A stretch of 64,000 nt of DNA from Acinetobacter calcoaceticus (GTDB lineage: Bacteria; Pseudomonadota; Gammaproteobacteria; Pseudomonadales; Moraxellaceae), in assembly GCF_004345325.1 (NCBI RefSeq), contig NZ_SLVJ01000009.1, positions 62,001-126,000 of the forward strand, in the 5' to 3' direction. Shown here piece by piece: positions 60,917-64,000 of the stretch. Below the pieces are notes generated by a model. It made no database searches, was not told where the DNA came from, and saw nothing but the letters and a program-made list of their open reading frames with translations. The position numbers and the translations under genes are program-made. Every line of letters begins with the position of its first letter. Positions within the stretch are counted from its first letter, which is position 1.

Positions 60917-60946
60917 AGCCCCGTTCTAGTGAATGGGGCTTTTTGC
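60917..60946 (+). terminator. Orphan plus-strand terminator
   Basis: AGCCCCGTTC/GAATGGGGCT stem (60917-60926 with 60931-60940, one G-U) with a 4-base loop and five T residues. All genes on this side are on the minus strand, so there is no coding sequence for it to end; a small RNA or a lost gene could explain it. Confidence 0.75.
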
Positions 60947-61002
60947 GTGAATTAAACCGTTCCGCGATTATTTATTGAACATTTCCTTGAATTGTTCATT
61001 AG

Positions 61003-61116
61003 TCAGTGTAAACAATCAGATCCGCCATGAGACTGAGTTGGATATTCAACTAAATCTGTTCGCAGCAATACATCAACTTGTTTGGCATTGCAGCGTGGAT
61101 GTAATGAGATCGTTCG
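61003..61116 (-). pseudogene. Possible decayed C-terminal fragment downstream of the 232-aa gene
   Basis: In the frame of the 61135-61833 gene, after stops TGA, TGA and TAG within six codons, 37 open codons give a varied peptide with LHPRCNAKQVDVLL and YPTQSHGGSDCLH before a TGA. The residue mix looks protein-like, but no start codon or homologue can be claimed. It may be chance. Confidence 0.25.
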
Positions 61117-61134
61117 CTGCTAATGGCCTCAACA

Positions 61135-61833
61135 TCATTTAATTTGGTGCATTTGATCAAAGCGAGCATTTTCTTCTGTATCGAGTTTTTGCAATAACGC
61201 TAGGCATTGATCAGTACTATCTTTGATGTTAACTTTTTTTTGCTTAAAACAGTGCTCAGCTGCAATGCGTGTACCATCCGCCTTCCATCCTGAGGCACTC
61301 AAGACCTGTTCATAATCCTTAAGTTTAATTTTTAGTGCCAGTTTTTGATTGGGATACCAATAGGTTTGATATGAGGTGTCATGGAAATGATCAAATTTCG
61401 TTTGCAGATTACCGTTTTCAAAATACGTTTTGTAATGAATGAATTCATACTGATCGGTGAATTGGGCAACACTGTACAGCTTGCCACTCGGATAATATTG
61501 CTTAAGCTTCCCAAGCAATGTTTCAGGGCCAGATTTGGTTAAATCCGCAGGGTCTGTGACATAGATTGGATCCGTCTGCTTGCGGTTGTTGTCCTGATAG
61601 AAGTCCTGAATCAGGTAGCCATTTTTGTCCTCTTTAATCAAGATCCGATAATAACCATGCGCAACTGCTTGTGATACTAATTCACTATTTCCTTTTATTG
61701 GTGCAGAGAAATAGGCGATGACTTGGGCATTTTCAACTGTCACTGGCGTGTTCTGTGCTGCTGCAAGCCCAATTGAACCAGTCAGCGTGATGGCGCCGCA
61801 GAGCAAATAAGAAAAACTGCGCGATATATTCAT
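61135..61833 (-). CDS. Exported 232-aa protein with YwqK-like repeats
   Basis: Signal peptide ending near LAAAQ (about residue 26), then a mature protein of about 206 residues with Tyr/Lys/Asp-rich, MORN/YwqK-like repeats: YPSGKLYSVAQFTDQYEF, YFENGNLQTKFDHF, YWYPNQKLALKIKL. Such repeats occur in antitoxin-like and surface proteins. The C-terminal 45 residues are helical with two Cys residues that may pair. The biological role is unknown. The same frame continues beyond the stop, past three stops, into a short coherent peptide (see findings). The ATG at 61833 is plausible. Confidence 0.75.
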   Translation of the reverse strand: MNISRSFSYLLCGAITLTGSIGLAAAQNTPVTVENAQVIAYFSAPIKGNSELVSQAVAHGYYRILIKEDKNGYLIQDFYQDNNRKQTDPIYVTDPADLTKSGPETLLGKLKQYYPSGKLYSVAQFTDQYEFIHYKTYFENGNLQTKFDHFHDTSYQTYWYPNQKLALKIKLKDYEQVLSASGWKADGTRIAAEHCFKQKKVNIKDSTDQCLALLQKLDTEENARFDQMHQIK

Positions 61834-62087
61834 GATAATTATATGGATTTAAAGTAGTTTCAGTCATTTATAGGGTTAAACGTGGCGGGTGTCAAAAGTT
61901 TTAGCGATGTATACAACTCTGTTTGTTGTAATGCGTTATTTCAAATATGCTCAAAGTGTTGCAAGTGTGCGCTTGAGCACGTATAAAATCAGTGCAAGAT
62001 AAAATCTTTTGCGTAACATTTGAAAGCTAAGTCTTGATATACTCATTTTGGTTTTAAATTCAACATTTAAATAGGGCAGTATTCCAT

Positions 62088-63197
62088 ATGGTCCATGACG
62101 GTCAACCTAACTCGACTTCTCTTGATCTTGATCAAATTCGTGAAGAAATTGATGCTGTAGATCAGCAACTTCAACAACTCATCAATCGCCGTGCGACTTT
62201 GGCGGAATCGGTTGCGCAGGCGAAATTTGCAGTCGAAGAGAATCCGAAGTTTTATCGACCGGAACGTGAAGCCCAAGTGTTACGCCGTGTGATGGAACGC
62301 AATCAAGGCCCCATCTCTGATGTGACCATGGCGCGTTTGTTCCGTGAAATCATGTCTGCTTGTCTGGCGCTAGAAGCACCACAAAGTATTGCTTTCCTTG
62401 GGCCAGAAGGGACCTATACCCATTCGGCTGTATTGAAGCACTTTGGTCAAGATGCCTTGATCCGTCCTTTGCCGACCATTGATGAAGTGTTCCGTGAAGT
62501 TGAAGCGGGCAGTGCGCATTATGGTTTGGTGCCTGTAGAAAACTCATCTGAAGGGATTGTTAATCACACCCTGGATTGTTTTAAATCCTCACATTTGAAT
62601 GTGATTGGTGAAGTTGAATTGCGTATTCATCACCAATTTTTGGTTTCAAGCAACACCCGTAAAGACAGTATTAAACAGATTTATGCCCATCAACAAACCT
62701 TGGCGCAGTGCCGTAAATGGTTAGATGCGCATTATCCTGGTATTGAGCGTGTGGCGTTGAACTCCAATGCCGATGCAGCACGTCGTATTCGTAATGAATG
62801 GCATTCTGCTGCAATCGCGTCAGATGTGGCATCGACTTTGTATGATCTCGAAATTTTACATAGCAATATCGAAGATAATCCTGAAAACACCACCCGTTTC
62901 TTGGTGATTGGTCGTGAGAAAGTGCCACAAAGCGGCAATGATAAAACCTCATTGTTGATCTCTGCACATGATCGTGCCGGTGCTTTGCTGGATATCTTGG
63001 CGCCCTTTGCCAAACATCAGATCAGCTTGACCAGTATCGAGACTCGTCCAGCCCTACCTGAGAAATGGGCATATGTGTTCTTTATCGATCTAGAAGGGCA
63101 TGTTGAGCAAGATAACGTCAAGGCCGCGATTGAAGATATTCGTCCCTTGGTTAAAGAAGTACGTGTCTTGGGTTCTTACCCAGCAGCGGTGCTATAA
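62088..63197 (+). CDS. pheA: Chorismate mutase / prephenate dehydratase
   Basis: Bifunctional P-protein for phenylalanine synthesis, 369 residues. Chorismate mutase domain (about 9-95): LDQIREEIDAVDQQLQQLINRRATLAESVAQAK, with the catalytic Arg/Lys/Glu helix positions. Dehydratase domain: AFLGPEGTYTHSAVLKHFG, LVPVENSSEGIVNHTLD, and the conserved Thr/Arg in NTTRFLVIG. C-terminal ACT domain with GALLDILAPFAKHQISLTSIETRP, the ESRP-like phenylalanine-binding site. tyrA begins nine bases after the stop, so the two are one aromatic operon. Confidence 0.97.
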   Translation: MVHDGQPNSTSLDLDQIREEIDAVDQQLQQLINRRATLAESVAQAKFAVEENPKFYRPEREAQVLRRVMERNQGPISDVTMARLFREIMSACLALEAPQSIAFLGPEGTYTHSAVLKHFGQDALIRPLPTIDEVFREVEAGSAHYGLVPVENSSEGIVNHTLDCFKSSHLNVIGEVELRIHHQFLVSSNTRKDSIKQIYAHQQTLAQCRKWLDAHYPGIERVALNSNADAARRIRNEWHSAAIASDVASTLYDLEILHSNIEDNPENTTRFLVIGREKVPQSGNDKTSLLISAHDRAGALLDILAPFAKHQISLTSIETRPALPEKWAYVFFIDLEGHVEQDNVKAAIEDIRPLVKEVRVLGSYPAAVL

Positions 63198-63206
63198 GTC
63201 ACTGTT

Positions 63207-64000
63207 ATGCCTCAACCGTTATTTCAAAAAGTCGCATTTATTGGTCTGGGCTTGATTGGTTCAAGTCTGGCCCGCGTGATCAAACAACAACATTTGGCAG
63301 TCGAAGTCGTGGCTTCGACTCGTTCAGAAAAAACCTTGGCCGATGCCAAAGCTTTGGGCCTCATCGATGCCGGTTATCGCCTCGCCAGTGATGCGGTGCA
63401 AGGTGCTGATTTGGTGGTACTGGCCTTGCCAGTACGTGCCACCGAACAAGCACTACGCAGTATCCAACCGTATTTGTCTGAACAGGTGATCCTTACCGAT
63501 GTGGGCAGTACCAAGGGCAATGTCGTCGCAGCGGCACATGCCGTCTTCGGTGAACAGTTACCCGCAGGCTTTGTCCCAGGTCATCCGATCGCAGGGGCTG
63601 AGCATACTGGGGTGCATGCTGGACGAGTAGATTTGTTTGCCCAGCACAAAGTTATCTTGACGCCACTGCCGAGCAGTGCGCCGTGGGCAGTAGACAAGTT
63701 GACCCAACTTTGGAGCGCTGCAGCGGCCGATGTAATCTGCATGGATGTCTATAAACACGATGAAGTCTTGGCACATACCAGCCATTTACCCCATCTGTTG
63801 GCATTTAACTTGGTTGAGCAATTGGCCAACCGTGAAGACAATCTGGATATTTTTCGTTATGCCGCGGGTGGCTTTCGTGATTTTTCCCGAATTGCAGCCA
63901 GTGATCCACAAATGTGGCATGACATATTTTTTGCCAATAAAACCGCGATACTCAATGCTGTTGATGGCTTTGAAACCCAACTGGCAACCTTGCGTCAATT
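63207..64000 (+). CDS. tyrA: Prephenate dehydrogenase TyrA (3' end outside window)
   Basis: The frame starts at ATG 63207 and is open to the end of the window (264 codons). The N-terminal Rossmann motif VAFIGLGLIGSSLARVIK binds NAD(P); VLTDVGSTKG, PGHPIAGAEHTGV and the HDEVLAHTSHLPHLLAF motif with catalytic His match TyrA; AAGGFRDFSRIAASDPQMWHDIFFANK is the C-terminal helical domain. In Acinetobacter this domain is usually fused to EPSP synthase (AroA), so the gene probably runs about 1.4 kb beyond the window. That part cannot be seen here. Confidence 0.93.
   Translation, partial: MPQPLFQKVAFIGLGLIGSSLARVIKQQHLAVEVVASTRSEKTLADAKALGLIDAGYRLASDAVQGADLVVLALPVRATEQALRSIQPYLSEQVILTDVGSTKGNVVAAAHAVFGEQLPAGFVPGHPIAGAEHTGVHAGRVDLFAQHKVILTPLPSSAPWAVDKLTQLWSAAAADVICMDVYKHDEVLAHTSHLPHLLAFNLVEQLANREDNLDIFRYAAGGFRDFSRIAASDPQMWHDIFFANKTAILNAVDGFETQLATLRQ

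Noticed and set aside
59437..61120. Two TAG codons interrupting open frames as a sign of amber recoding
   Set aside because: The second case also has two TGA stops beside it, and TAG ends other intact genes here (for example lolD, sppA and hemP), so recoding is not supported.

Overview
The window looks like ordinary chromosome from an Acinetobacter-like gammaproteobacterium (Moraxellaceae). The evidence is the moderate-to-low G+C, GyrA with Ser81/Glu85 numbering, a LolC-type permease with no separate LolE, a PBP1b gene followed by a TPR lipoprotein, and a pair of GlyGly-CTERM ('rhombotarget'-type) exported proteins. No rRNA, tRNA, CRISPR array, intact insertion sequence or prophage was seen. 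Nearly all DNA is coding, on both strands, in short operons closed by clear intrinsic terminators.

Layout: 1-3.7 kb holds the 3' part of xerC, a GNAT acetyltransferase and etfBA. 3.9-9.5 kb holds a zinc-ribbon/pilin-like membrane protein, gyrA with a structured leader, and two tandem paralogous lipoproteins. 9.5-16 kb (minus strand) holds gltP and a four-gene tolC/hlyD/ABC-2 permease/ABC-2 permease export operon with no ATPase gene. 16.4-21 kb holds serC, an unlisted 50-aa membrane ORF, an unknown 315-aa protein, a YaiI-type protein and a DMT transporter. 21.1-26.4 kb holds a PilZ protein, lolC-lolD and comEC. 26.5-33.4 kb holds a lipid A acyltransferase, an S49 peptidase, an alpha/beta hydrolase, purN-purM, a PerM-type permease and hda.

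33.5-42.5 kb is the most distinctive stretch. It has two overlapping genes for large CSLREA/beta-helix GlyGly-CTERM proteins, then a three-gene operon (short TelA relative, TelA, four-TM membrane protein), then an oversized OmpW-family porin with an unusual signal-peptide n-region. 42.6-50.6 kb holds fpr, trmO, a GspE-type secretion ATPase, ygiW plus a QseBC-like two-component system, a 56-aa hemP behind a Fur box, and a MutT-thiamine-phosphate-synthase-like fusion. 50.6-59.3 kb holds an lpoP-like lipoprotein with ponB (PBP1b), nadK, a YeaC-type protein, ybiB, dctA and an acyl-CoA dehydrogenase. 59.4-61.9 kb is a small, degraded, AT-rich patch: a META-domain lipoprotein gene broken by an in-frame TAG, a possible insertion-sequence end, an orphan membrane protein, an orphan terminator and a secreted protein. 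The window ends in pheA and the start of tyrA (probably the tyrA-aroA fusion).

Functional links: gspE and the GlyGly-CTERM pair fit a type II secretion/rhombosortase route, although the sortase is not in the window. ygiW-qseBC, ponB-lpoP, lolC-lolD, purM-purN and pheA-tyrA are recognisable partner sets. The least explained local systems are the NBD-less exporter operon, the TelA trio and the rhombotarget pair. None is demonstrably new from sequence alone.
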